Below, in pieces: positions 36,500 through 49,000 of a stretch of 64,000 bases of DNA; positions within the stretch are counted from its first letter, which is position 1; each line of letters begins with the position of its first letter. A model generated the notes under the pieces. It was not told the origin of the DNA. It ran no database searches and saw only the letters and a list, made by a program, of their open reading frames with translations. This DNA comes from Turnera subulata (lineage: Eukaryota; Streptophyta; Magnoliopsida; Malpighiales; Passifloraceae). The position numbers and the translations under genes are program-made. The stretch covers positions 60,516 through 124,515 of the forward strand of contig JAKUCV010002895.1 in NCBI GenBank assembly GCA_028386065.3. The letters are read 5' to 3'.

Positions 36500-36724
36500 G
36501 GGATCAACATCCCAATATCAAATCTCAGGGATCAACATCCCAATCACAATCTCAGGGATCAACATCCCAATCACAAATCCGGGATCAACATCCCAATCAC
36601 AATCACAGGGATCAACATCCCAATCACAAATCCGGGATCAACATCCCAATCACAATCTCAGGGATCAACATCCCAATATCAAACTCAGGGATAAACATCC
36701 CAATCAAACCGGCATCAACATGCC
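36500..36724. repeat. Hairpin array in copy B
   Basis: Nine units of about 26-28 bp. Seven carry GGGAT-CAAC-ATCCC, one has loop AAAC, and the last has GGCAT-CAAC-ATGCC, in which both stem partners changed. Linkers are CAATCACAATCTCA-like. Confidence 0.9.
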
Positions 36725-39700
36725 CATCACAAGTAACCCAGATCATGGCCACCACAAAACAGTCTCAAACCATCCGGTCGTACCTCTACTTACCACGTGA
36801 TAATTATGTCATCATCATCCAAAAACCAAATCTCAAATCAACTTCCAATTTCCATTTTCTTTTTCCCAATTATCCATATCACAGTTTATTCCTACAAACT
36901 AGTCACAACACAGTCTATCGACATCAAACACAATATCCAAAACAGTCAAACAATCATCCAACTTCCTATTAACTCAAATTATACGACAGACCAATCCAAC
37001 AATAGTTTCATGGCATCAATCATTCACAACCCAACATCAATCGCAACACAGTATCTAAGAAACCATTAACAGTCAACATAGCAGTTCAATCAAGCAGAGC
37101 AATATCAAGAATCACACAGAGAAACTACATCAACAAATCCGTATCATCAAATATTCAAAAAATAATATATAACATCACAATTACAATATTCAATTTCACA
37201 AGTTGTTCAACTTACTATTACCAAAGGTTATCCCACAGACCAAACCGTTAACATATCTTAACACCAATCATTCACAATTGTCAGATCAACGTCAATCACA
37301 ACATAATAACCAATAAACCAATAACAGTCAACACAGCGGTTCAATCAAGCAAATCAACATCATATCAACAACAACAATGACCATAGCAGCCAAATAGCCA
37401 CAGCAATTCCATATTATCAAATATCCAACAACAATACATATAACACCAATTATTCACAATTAACAGTTCATCACAATATTCTCTCGACAAATAACATAGT
37501 CCAACAACGACAGCATCAATAACCATAACGGTTAAATAACCAACAATGACCCTCTCAGCAGTTCATTCAAACAACAAAACACACAAGGTATTACAGGCAC
37601 ATATCAAGGGTTATCCATCCTCACCTTGGCCGATTACTCAACTCCGGAAACCATGACCGGTCCGACGCCGGCTCCTCGGGAAACTGCCCGATATCCAAAC
37701 CTATACATCAAAACGACACATACTCACATAAATGCACATAATCGGTATACTATGATGCCAATACTACGAAATACACCCATCCCGATTACATAACCTTTAT
37801 TATTTTCATTTACCGAAAATATTTTACCGTACGTATATCCGAATACTACTTCGGTACCATACTTTAATTAAAACTCTCCTTAAAATATATATATTGAATA
37901 ATTATACTTTTTCTTCCAAAATAATAACAATATAATTTTCCTAGAAATTATATCATATATATGTGTTTTCCCAAAATTTTTTCCATAATATATATTACTT
38001 ACCAATAATAATTATCAAATATTATTATATTAGGAAACCATACTTCCAGAAATATAATTATATAAACTTTATTTTCTGAAAATAAATACGAATTATAAAT
38101 ATACATATATATATTTTCTAAAGACAAAATACATTTCCAAATCATTATATATCAACATAATACTTTATTTTTTTAGAAATATTGATTATGTATACTATAT
38201 ATATATATTTCCAAAAGTATTCCCATAATTAATTATATACCAGTGAAAATAAATATATATACATGTATTTATTTATTTATTATTTATTATTTATTATTTT
38301 TTTTTATTTTCGAACTAGGCCAAATAGTGTCAACCCAACCCACTGCACAGGCCAATCCAAGCCCATGCAGCAGGCCCAGGTGACCAGCCCAATCAACCCA
38401 GCCCACAAGCACCAAACCCCTCAGCAAAACCCAACCCAAACCATAAGCCCAAGTTCAACAAAACCCAAACTAAAACCCATATGCCAAACGGTCAACCCGA
38501 CCCATCAACACTAACCCGTGGCAGAACCGGGTCGTCAACCATTCGGTTGCTGCTCACCTCGGTTGCAGCGACGGCAGGGCGAAGGCGGCTAGGCGGCGGC
38601 ATGACGAGCGAGCGACTCCGAGGCGGCGCGAGGGTGTCGTCGGTGGCAGCTGCAGATCCCGGTGCATCGTCGTCGCAGCGGTTGCTCGGGTTGCAGGTGG
38701 TCGCGGGTCAACGGCTGCAGGTGAGGTGGCAGCAGCGAACTCGGGAGGCGAGGCGGCACGGTTGCGTCTGGGCGGGCGGCGACTCGTCCTCGGCAGCGGT
38801 AGGAGGAAGGCACTTGGTCGACGGCGTCGGGTGGCGAGTGTGGTGGCGGCGCGGCAGGGGAAGAAGGAGAAGAGATGCAGGGGGGGTGACGGTGGTGGTG
38901 GCCGGCCCTCTTCCTTTCCCTTTTCCTTTTTTTTTTCATTTTCTTTCCTTTCTCTCTTATTCTTTTTCTTCTTTCTTCTCTCTTTTTTTTCTCTTCTTTC
39001 TTTTCCTTCTTTTTTTTTCTTCTCTTCCTCCCTTCTGCATCTTCACCGGCTTTAAGCTGTTTTTCTTTTTTTTTTTCTTTTTTTTACTATTCCACTTGTG
39101 AATCAATAATGAAATTCGTCCGCATTGCGGGCGAGTCCGGTCCGGACCAGAAAATAACTGATACCTCCTTAGTTATTTTCCGATGTGATTTTCCGAGAAA
39201 TTTCGAAACCCGAAAAATACCAACTTAGTTCCGAAAAATCCACGGAAAAATCACGAGCGCGGGAAAACTCTCGGTTTCGAAAAACGACTCCCGATTTACC
39301 TTGAATTAATTACCCAAGATTAATTCAACAGTAAATCACGGTAAAAAGACTTCTACAGTCCCCGATAAAAATCAAAAATTTTACCCGGGCTGTTACAAAA
39401 GAAACAAACAAAATATAATGACAAATAAATTATGAAAATTGTAAATGAAACAAAATCAGTATATCTAAACTCTCTATATAAAAATGTATAAATTACATAC
39501 AAAGATAAAGCAAGTGAATATAAAAACATAGATAAATTTATGATTTATGTAAAAGATGAAAGTATAGAAAAATAAGTTAATAAAATATATACCCACTTAT
39601 AATACTTATATTAGTTATTTATATTTAAAAACTAATTAATATTAGAATAATAATTTAAATTACAACATGTTTAACTCTAGTATGTCAAAAATATTTAAAC

Positions 39701-40086
39701 TTCTAATTAAAGGTAATAAAATACTATTAATTTTGGTCATGATACTAGAAATAAAATGTTATACCATTATTTCCTATTTATTTTTTAAAATTCAACGGAT
39801 TGTGACCAAGCATGATATCCAACAAAACTTTAGCTTAATGACATAAATTTTCAAATTTTCCAGTGGCGTGATCTATGTTCCAAGAGGACAATCTCATAAA
39901 TTTAGCAAGTTTTTATTGAAAATTTTAAAAGTAATGGGTAGTTTAATAAATTTAAAAACTTCAAGGACTATTCTAAATAATTAGAAAAATAATAAAATGA
40001 TTATTTATATAACTAAATTCCTATTGGTCCATGTCAGCATGGGTTTTGGTACCCCAAACGTTGACAAAGGTACCGTAGAGTTTCCC

Positions 40087-43000
40087 TATATAAAAAAAAA
40101 TCCTGTTTGTGAAACTAACGCATATGCAAATGGTGTACACATTTCGGAAACGATGTCATGTTCTTTTTGTTCATGAACAATTTAATGCTCATTGCAAGAC
40201 GCATATGCAATCAAAAATAGTTTAGGGAAAGACTAGTCCTACACGCACTTCGGTCAACGTTCATTTTCTATCTTACACAGAGCAATCTTTTTTTTCTTTT
40301 TCAAAACAGCAAATCAATCTTAGAAGCTATGCGATGTATTCTTTTAATAATAACGAATGGCATACATTGCTATTTGCTAATGTGGCGTATAGGTCCGATT
40401 TGGAGGCATCATTTCTTTTCCTATTTTTTTTGGGAACAAGATTTGGGGTTGGATACAAGTGATGGCGAGTGGGGAAATAAAAAAAAGATGAAATAAAACA
40501 ACACAATTCTCACACGGGGAGGAGAGGTTACTGTTCACAACCCAATCGTGTGCTTTTCTTGCATCATCGTATAAAACACTTTATGCGTCGTGCTTCACAC
40601 GTGGCAATAGACCAGTGGCTTATAGGATGGTCCTGAAGCTGTTTATGGTGCTGTAGATTTCCACAGTACCAGATGGCAGAAGTGCACCAATGAAGCTTTA
40701 GGGAAAAAAAAGGGAGAGAGACCGGATTCTGGGCTACGTGGCGGCTGGCCAGGTCGCCTTTGCAGTTGTTGTGATGTGTCAACTCCTCCATGGCCCAACT
40801 GGCATTTTGCCTTCAGGGCACCAATGATTCTGGACTTTTTCAGGCAAAACATATGCACTTATTTAGGAGTATCGGATTTTTCTCATCTAGGTAAGTTCAC
40901 TCTTTCGTTGCCTATTTGCACTTCTTTGCGGAGTACAATTGAATCAGTGCATTTCCTTTTTTTTTTTGTTTCCTCTCCTTGTCATCCAAAAAATTAGAAA
41001 CACCTGAAATAATCTGCATAATATGACAAATAATAATATTAAATTTTTCTCAACTAAACAAAATTAATTTGAAAAATATTTTAATATTTAAGAGGCACGA
41101 AATTTTCAAATTGATAATTAATTTGGTCGCTCAAGATAAGTTTGAAGTGCAATTGAAGAAATATATGTTTTCGACCAAAAATGTGCAACAGTAGAGGGAC
41201 CAATGCAGGATATAACTGATATTAATCGGAGCTTGGACCGGGATAACGATAACGATGACACCAATTTTTTTTTTGTTTGAAAAAAAAAAAACGAAGAGGA
41301 ACTAACAATGCTTTATATTGACGGTTAAAAAGACCACATGAATTCTTCCAGTTTCGGAGTTGGACAATGCGCTTGCAGCTTTTTATAAAAGCATGCACCA
41401 CTGAGGAAAGTAAAAGTATATTTTGTCACTTTTACTTATCAATCATCGTCTTCCACTAATTTCTTCTTCACTCCACTTCCTTTTATTTTGATAAATGATG
41501 ATGGTCAACTATGATATGTTAACATTCCATTCCTATCCGGTAATTTTCCATCCGTTATGGAAATTCAACTTTGGGAAGTGTACTAGCTCAATTCTACTCA
41601 AATTTCAACTGCAGTAAAATTAAATTCATTGATAAACTAACTATGTTTAGGAAAATCTATCATCTCTACCCATCATGTAAGTTGTTTTCTGTTTTTTTCC
41701 TTGTATTATCACTAGTTTCATTTTCTGAAGGTGAGGGTTAGCACCCGAACAAGTTGGGCATTTATAAGGTGGCGCCTTTGAAGGTGAAAAGTGACAGTAT
41801 GCACATAATAATATTCAAGTGCCGTTCAAAATCAGCAACAAAATGGGGGGTACTAAATTGGAGAATGTGATATCTTGGTTGTTCTTTTGCACAGTGCCAC
41901 ACTGCCCACTATCCTTTGGAAAGAATCCATCACTCTCAGTGCGCCGGCAATGTAAGATGGTCCATTTGTTAACACCAAGGCCAATGGTGGACCAGTTTAT
42001 CAAAAACAAAATCCCTATTGAACGGAATCTAAGATGAGTACTAGGAAATGTCCAATTAGTGTCATTGATTAGTAACTAGGAAGCATGTTTACCAACTAAT
42101 AGATCTTAGCCTCGTGCTCCATTCCAATAGGAGAGCTAGACTGAGAAGATAGCATCAACCCACCGCACAAAATTTGTATCTTTGCCAGAATTGCACACAC
42201 AAAATTGATGACGGTACATTCTGAGTTGAAGTTAAAACGGATCAAGATTGACACTAGCTAGCAAACTGTAGAACATCAATGAGTGGGGAGTGTAGAATAA
42301 TGGCACCTAGCAATTATTATTCCACGTGTTCTGCAATCAACGGTAGCTGGGTTGAGCAAAAGATGGTAATGGCAAGCAATTCCTTTGTAGGTTGACAGAG
42401 CTATAGCTACTACCCTGGGAATATAAATCCATGGTTGTTTGTTCTTGTAGCATTGAGGAAAGGAAGCCCCATTGTAACGTCATCAGGCATGGGCTCCCTG
42501 AATTGGCAAAACTTGGTGCAACTACCAAATACCTAGCAATGCATTTTTTTTTCCCATTTTTGTTGGGTTAGATTCTTGATTTTCCAGTCCTTGAAGCATA
42601 CATCATGAGTTTAATCAAGAAGTGGGAAAATATTAAACAACATTGACGGGGTCCACTTAAGAGGAGGCTGGCACTACTTGATTGGTTGGTTATTTGTTTT
42701 TCCTTTATGGGGGAACATAATAGTGCAAACCTGTACTCTATAATCTTGTGCAAAAATAGCAATTAAAGCAACAGCCACGGAAACAAAACTGCCAATCCCA
42801 ACTAAACAAACTAATTAATTGTCCAAATATCAACGTGGAACCACGAAACTGGGGTCTCAAATATCTCTCTTTCTCTGTTCCTCCTCGCTGTGCACAAAAC
42901 ATCATTCCTATCGAACTGGACACTTGTCTTTATCTGGGATCTGATGTATTCTATACCGTTCCTATTCTGCTATTTATAACTATGCACTTCCTATCTCCTC

Positions 43001-43187
43001 TCCCGCCCATAGTTTCCTTTTCATTTTATCAGTTATCACCCTTCCATATTTATAATTCTCTCATTGACCCTTCATTCCTCCTACAACTTCTCTGCTTTTG
43101 CTAAATTGTCTCTTTCATTTTTCCTTCTTATCAACTTCTCTTTTCCTCGCCCCAGTGTTGCTCGGGATTCTTCCAAGAGAAAGCAAT
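40087..43187. other. Intergenic DNA and 5' flank of the WD40 gene
   Basis: No gene recognised. The segment at about 41211-41265 resembles 14628-14690. A TATA-like TATTTATAA lies at 42971-42979, about 210 bp before the WD40 start codon, followed by a pyrimidine-rich leader; it is a plausible but unproven promoter. Confidence 0.4.
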
Positions 43188-44570
43188 ATGTGGGACGATA
43201 GAGATGGAGAAGGGGATTGCACCAAGTATGCCAATATCCCAAGGTCAAAGACACCAAATATGATGCATTCTGATCCCAATCTCTCAACATCATTCCCATC
43301 TCCTCGGCCTGAAGATTTTCCTTTCCGTAACAGCAGTGCCTCTGCCATGAGCCCTGCTCTTCATGACCCTAACCGTTTGAGCTTTGAGGGTTCTCCCATG
43401 ACCATGTCACCCTGGAACCAAACCGCAGGTTTCACCACTAACTGGTCTCAGGTTGATGACAATATCCCTCAGAATGTCCTTATTGGTTCCCTTGTTCGCG
43501 AGGAAGGCCATATCTATTCCCTGGCTGCCACCAAGGATCTTCTGTACACGGGTTCTGACAGCAAGAACATTCGCGTCTGGAAAAACCTGAAAGAGTTTTC
43601 TGGGTTCAAATCAAGCAGCGGGTTGGTGAAGGCTATTATTATCTCCGGCGAAAAGATCTTCACCGGCCACCAAGACGGCAAGATTCGGGTTTGGAAGGTG
43701 TCACCAAAGGCTCCTAGTACACACAAGAGATGTGGAACCTTACCTACCTTGAAAGACATATTCAAGAGCTCTATCAAACCCAGCAACTATGTCCAAGTTC
43801 GAAACCGCTCTGCTCTCTGGATCAAGCATTCTGACGCTGTTTCTTGCCTGAGTCTAAATGAAGACCTTACCCTCTTGTATTCTGCCTCCTGGGACCGGAC
43901 ATTCAAAGTATGGAGAATCTCTGACTCCAAATGCCTTGAATCTGTCAGTGCACACGATGATGCTGTCAACTCTGTGGTGGCCAGCACTGAAGGCCTTGTC
44001 TTTACAGGCTCAGCTGATGGGACAGTGAAGGTCTGGAAAAGGGAGCCGCATGGAAAGACAGTGAAGCATACCATGGTGCAGACATTGCTGAAACAGGAAT
44101 GTGCAGTGACTGCATTGGCTGTGAACAACACCGGTTCAGTTGTGTACTGTGGATCGAGTGATGGGCTGGTGAACTTCTGGGAACGCGATAAGCAGCTCTC
44201 CCATGGTGGAGTTCTTAAAGGTCACAAGCTTGCGGTTCTGTGCCTTGCGTCTACAGGGAATCTTGTGTTTAGCGGATCAGCTGATAAGACCATATGTGTG
44301 TGGAGGAGGGATGGTTCAATCCACACTTGTTTGTCTGTACTGACTGGGCACACTGGGCCTGTTAAGTGCTTGGCGGTGGAGGAGGATCCTGAGCCATGCA
44401 AGAATGGTGGTAGTAAATGGATTGTGTATAGTGGAAGCTTGGACAAGTCTGTGAAGGTGTGGAGTGTTTCAGATATGTATATGACGACGCAGCAGCCGCA
44501 GCAGATGGTTTTTGATGGGGACATGCCATCTGATGGAAGCAGCAGGGCCAGCTATAGCAGGAGAAATTAA
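43188..44570 (+). CDS. JGB: JINGUBANG-like WD40-repeat protein
   Basis: An intronless 460-aa protein. The start chosen is ATG 43188 ([10 protein letters not shown]); the open frame extends upstream only from a non-ATG codon. A serine/proline-rich N-terminus of about 100 residues is followed by seven WD repeats, recognisable from endings such as [48 protein letters not shown] and DKSVKVWS. This fills a complete seven-blade propeller. The short tail is serine-rich. Arabidopsis JINGUBANG, a negative regulator of pollen germination that binds a TCP transcription factor, has the same layout; the family has several members, so the exact orthologue is not certain. The protein is a scaffold with no catalytic residues. 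Confidence 0.85.
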   Translation: MWDDRDGEGDCTKYANIPRSKTPNMMHSDPNLSTSFPSPRPEDFPFRNSSASAMSPALHDPNRLSFEGSPMTMSPWNQTAGFTTNWSQVDDNIPQNVLIGSLVREEGHIYSLAATKDLLYTGSDSKNIRVWKNLKEFSGFKSSSGLVKAIIISGEKIFTGHQDGKIRVWKVSPKAPSTHKRCGTLPTLKDIFKSSIKPSNYVQVRNRSALWIKHSDAVSCLSLNEDLTLLYSASWDRTFKVWRISDSKCLESVSAHDDAVNSVVASTEGLVFTGSADGTVKVWKREPHGKTVKHTMVQTLLKQECAVTALAVNNTGSVVYCGSSDGLVNFWERDKQLSHGGVLKGHKLAVLCLASTGNLVFSGSADKTICVWRRDGSIHTCLSVLTGHTGPVKCLAVEEDPEPCKNGGSKWIVYSGSLDKSVKVWSVSDMYMTTQQPQQMVFDGDMPSDGSSRASYSRRN

Positions 44571-46005
44571 TTGATCCCAACACCCCTGAATTTTTAATTA
44601 TAAGCTCTTTAATAAAAGAACAATCAAACTAATCGAAACAAGGGAGAGTAGAATCATTACAAGTGAATCCAGTATGTGTTGTGACAGAGATTTGGGGTTG
44701 CGGCAGTTCTATTGGGTTTGTTTATGACATAATTCCAAGGGAATGTGAAGTAACAATTTTCGTTTTCTTGAGGAGAAGCATCAGGGAATTTGGTTGTACT
44801 TTCTCGATGGTACGGTTATGCGCATCTGTGATTTAGAATGAACCGGTTTACAATTGTAGTACTGTACTAATAAGTATAAAATTTCCTGTTTGTGAATTTA
44901 TGTATTGTGAATGAAAATTTGCAGTTGGACAATTTTGGTGATCTTTGTTATGTGGGTTCAGTATGTGGCCAACTCCCATATGTATGTTATGATATATTCT
45001 TATCCAACAATGGTTTAGACTTTAGAAAAGCATGGACTTGCATTGGTGCCTGATTTAGTTAAAAAGGGTGGTCTCATCCTCATTTGAGATAATCCTGGAA
45101 GAAATCATGTAAACTGCAAACCTAGATCTTTCGGCACAATCATTTGGGCAACTGTTTTCATTATGTATAGACTAGTTTCAGCTCCATCTTCTGTTTGCGG
45201 AGGAAAATAGGAGAAAGGTCAATTTATCTATTGATCACCAGACTTGTCCATGTTATGATTCTAACCGTAAAAGAATTCTACAACGCCCTGGAGGAAAGTT
45301 CAGATTCTTGGAGTACTCTAGAGGAAGAAGATCTGTAAAGCAACAATGATAACAGCTTTGTAGTTATTTTGCCTGGGGGCAACTACTGCTGTAAATATCA
45401 TGGAGTTACGCTTGGACACGTTAGACTTTCCTGCTGCATCGGTGCATTGTCAGGTTAGTAGTTTCTTTTGTACAAGGAGAGATTGAAATGGACTAATGGA
45501 GCAAGAAATAATCAGTTGATCACTGGAATTAAATTGCTTGATTTGACAGGTTTTGTCTAGCTTAATTTGCAACAGAAAAGAGAGATACGCCATGGCAAAG
45601 GAAATTCAACTCCTTGCATACTTGATTGTTAATGTAAATGGCAAACAAAATTGAACTCCATGACAAAGGAGTATATATTTTCAATTGGGATACATCTTTA
45701 CTAGAAGAATTAATGCAAAGGAAAGAGAGAGACACCATGGCAAAGGAGTACATATTTTCAAATGGTTTACATCTTTATTAGGAGGAATTATTGAACAAAG
45801 CATCAACTGTGGATTCGCATGAGGCAAAAATTTTTCATATTCTGTACAGAACAAACGAAAAAGGAAAACGACGACAAAACTGCATTATGGGAACTCTGCA
45901 ACGCGAAACCAAATTCACGACCATTGACACGAATGAAATCTGTTTAAAACTATACAGTTTAAGTGTACGATACCCTCACCAGCCAAAACACTGCTTAATC
46001 ACTCT
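44571..46005. other. Intergenic DNA between convergent genes
   Basis: 3' flanks of the WD40 gene (plus) and the USP-kinase gene (minus). No additional gene recognised. An imperfect duplication lies at 45659-45790. Confidence 0.45.
45659..45790. repeat. Imperfect two-copy direct repeat
   Basis: Two copies of a unit of about 56 bp, offset by about 77 bp, both carry CCATGRCAAAGGAGTA followed by CATATTTTCAA-like sequence and CATCTTTA. Confidence 0.7.
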
Positions 46006-49000
46006 TCAGTGAGAAAGCTTTCGGGAGTGGGTCCTCATTTCAGGTTGTGCGTGTGACCTCAAACCACGCAAATGACCACTTCTATTCCCAACCGAATTCA
46101 GGTCCAATCCCCGGGGAACATCTAGCTCTCCTCTTTCCAGTATTCGAAGGACCTGAGAATTTAGAAACACAGACTTTAGACATTGGTGGTCTTAATTCTT
46201 CAGAGGCAGACTTAAGGTAACACGTGAACGGGCAACACAAACCTTAGACATTGGTGGTCTGGATTCTGGATCCTGACGCAGGCACAAAGAAGCTGCTAGC
46301 CCCATTGCTTGTACTTGATACGAGAATTCAGGGGATAAATCCGAGGCCAAGCTTGGATCCAGTAATTGATATATATTAGTCAGTATGTCATTTGGTCCCA
46401 AGGCAGCAAGGGGGTGGAACCAGTTGGATAAGAAATGCTGCCCCTTGTAATACTGCAACTCACTGATTCTTCGGCCTGTCATTAGCTCTAATAACACCAC
46501 TCCAAAAGCATAAACATCAACAGCCTGCGTAATTTTTCCGCCACTGATATACTCTGGGGCAATATACCTGGAAGCAGACAGATAAATTCGAACCCATTTG
46601 TAAGTTGTAATGCTTGATTTGATATTGGATAATACTATGTATCAGCTGAAATACGAATAGAAATGTTTTGGACGGGTATGCCCTCAAGTTTTTGTGATAG
46701 CAGTCATAAATCGTTATGTGTATAAAAGATTCACTATAGGAAGCAGCTTAAGTGAGAATACCCTGAAGTTCCAATGATTTGCTCGTCGGGGCCAATATTA
46801 CATTCAGAGAGCCACCTTGCTAGCCCGAAATCAGCTACCTAACATCAATAAACAATGGAGCACATTCATAATCCAGCAGTTGAACAGAATTTACAAGGAA
46901 CAGAAATAACATCTCATGCTCTGATTTCTAGTCTATCATTAGGAAGGTAATCAAATTTGACTATAAGAAAAACAGTGTTTTCCATAACTTATCTAATTTT
47001 AGGTCAAACATCATTTTCATTTAGCAACACTAAAGCTATGGAGTGGTAAACTTACAGATCCTATTCAATCAGTATCTTGTGTACCAGAATTGAAACAGAT
47101 TGAATTATAGTCCTATTGAACCAAATGCATGGAGAAAGCTCATGATTCAGAACAAAAATAAAACAAAATGATGCAATTAGTACCAGAGGCTCAAAATCAT
47201 GGGTCACAAGGATATTATTAGGCCTTAAGTCCCTGTGTACCACACAACCGACCCTGCAATCTTCATGAAGATATCGCAAGCCTCTTGCTATCCCAATTGC
47301 TATCTTCAATCGACAATGCCAATCTAGAGAATCTCTTTTACTTCCTGCCAATTAACAAATGCAGTCAGCGTCTTAAATTAAGATATTTAAGTCTAAAGGC
47401 AATGTTGAGCCAGTTGAAATCAAACAAGCTATCAATGAAACTCTTCCTACTCTTTCCTCTTACAAGAAAATTGTTTTGCGCTAAGAGAAATAGAAACCAA
47501 TTACCATGTAAATGGAAATCCAAGGACCCATTGCATATGTATTCATAAACCAATATTCTCTTCTTGCCATCAATACAAAACCCGATCAGCAACACAACAT
47601 TCCTTTGTTGCACACAGCTCAATACCCTCACTTCCCGGCAGAAATCAATATCAGTTTGAGAGCCACTGGACTTTAACAGCTTTACAGCAACCACCAAACC
47701 ATCCCTCAGTACCCCTCTGTAAACATTTCCAAAACCTCCTTCTGCCAAGAAATTCATCTCCGAGAATCCTTCTGTAGCTTCTTCTAGCTCCTCATAGGAG
47801 AACTGTCTCGGAGGTTTTCCGAAAACTGGTGCCTTATGTTGGCATAAAGAACATAAGGGAGGAGGAACAGAGGAGGTTCTAACAATGGAAACGGCATTTC
47901 TGATATTTGAGCTTACAATGTTGTTGTTCTGCTGGCTCTGTTTCAGTCCAAGTCTACCAGCCTTAGCATCTTGATCATACTGCACAAACTTATCAAGCAG
48001 AGTCCTAGAAGTTGGAGGTCTCACATCACAACTGTTTTTGTAGTTCTGAGTTATGGAAGTCTTGTCATCGGCAATATGGTTCTGTGGTATCCAAAATATA
48101 CTTTTCTGAGCGTTGGCTTGAGGTGATGGAGGGTCTGGGGATGGGGTGAGAAGCCTCTTCCTATTCGGGTCATAAGCAGGAAGTGAGACATTAAGTTCAC
48201 TATAATGTCGCACTGAATTGTACTTCCCTTTATCCAATCCTTCAAAAAGAGGATTTTGTTCATAAACAAGAAAAAGAGGTGCAATTGTATCGTAACTTGA
48301 TGACGTGTCTTCTCTTGTTCTCGAAAAGGAAGTATTTGTCTCTTCCGGGCTACTCACAGGAGTAGAATGCTTCACTGATTGCCCTGGCCAATCCGCAACA
48401 TCCTTGTCTGGTGAAGATGCAGCAGAAAAATATGGGGTTTGAACTTCATTTGAGCATCCTAAATTGAGCCGTATGACTTTAGCCTGAGAACCTTTCATCA
48501 CAACAATGTTGCAGCGGAGTTCCTCGATGCAATGCTTCAGTTCTTGCTTTAGCTTTCTGTTCAGCACAGCAAGACATTTCAAGTATTAGTTTAAACTCCG
48601 ACAAGAAAACCCATAAGCAGTAAGCACGTAGTTGACGGTGAGATATATTCTTGGGAATGAAAGCTCTCTTTTTGTCACCATCCAAGAGAAAACAATCAAT
48701 TAACGTCGACTACAATCTAGTTGGAAGGGATTAAGTCTGTATCAGAATTCGTGGCAGTTCCTGTCTAAATTGTTACTGGAGCTGCAAACAGGTCAAATGC
48801 CTATCAGAATCAACCTGGGATTCTCGGTTCCACAGGAAATTAAAATTGAGAACTCAACTTGAGATTAGCCAAAGACTGATTCACCTAGGTGCATCAGATA
48901 CGGGAAAGCTATTTAGTATGTAGCATGCAAACTTTCTGTTCCAATTTTTTTATCTTCTCCATTTCTTGTTTCAAAGTTTCTAAACTGCCAACCAGTTGGA

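Larger units (their letters stand above)
29251..39397 (-). mobile_element. Outer solo-LTR-like element (copy B)
   Basis: On the minus strand it runs from TGTAACAGCCCGGG (ending at 39397) to GGGGCGTTTCA (29251), with a 5-bp duplication AAAGA at 29246-29250 and 39398-39402. Its own sequence is 29251-29350 plus 36006-39397, about 3.5 kb, split by copy A. TG...CA ends and a 5-bp duplication fit an LTR. No gag or pol is present, so it is best read as a solo LTR of a long-LTR gypsy element, perhaps Tekay-like (inference from the terminal words and LTR size). Confidence 0.82.
27798..40086. mobile_element. Probable old DNA element with degenerate TIRs, filled by an LTR nest
   Basis: The left end (27798 to about 27863) and right end (about 40021-40086) are inverted copies about 65 bp long and roughly 70 percent alike, sharing GTACCTTTG and GGTACCAAAACCCA. 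Both outer flanks are TATATA-rich, so a clean duplication cannot be assigned. Without the nested LTR elements (29251-39397) about 2.1 kb of very AT-rich DNA remains, with no transposase. The superfamily is not determined. Confidence 0.45.

Noticed and set aside
36500..36724. Possible CRISPR-like array of regular repeats
   Set aside because: Units are imperfect hairpins of 26-28 bp with conserved, not unique, linkers, in a plant LTR element with no cas genes.
38481..39101. 206-codon plus-strand frame ending in a phenylalanine-rich tail
   Set aside because: It joins GC-rich leader DNA to a T-rich tract in copy B; compositional artefact.
43098..43187. N-terminal extension of the WD40 protein
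   Set aside because: The extension begins at a TTG codon; the first ATG giving the family-like [10 protein letters not shown] start is 43188.
46192..46242. Extension of USP-kinase exon 7 to an in-frame stop at 46192
   Set aside because: The donor at 46242 joins to exon 8, whose VLRILE continuation is typical of the family.
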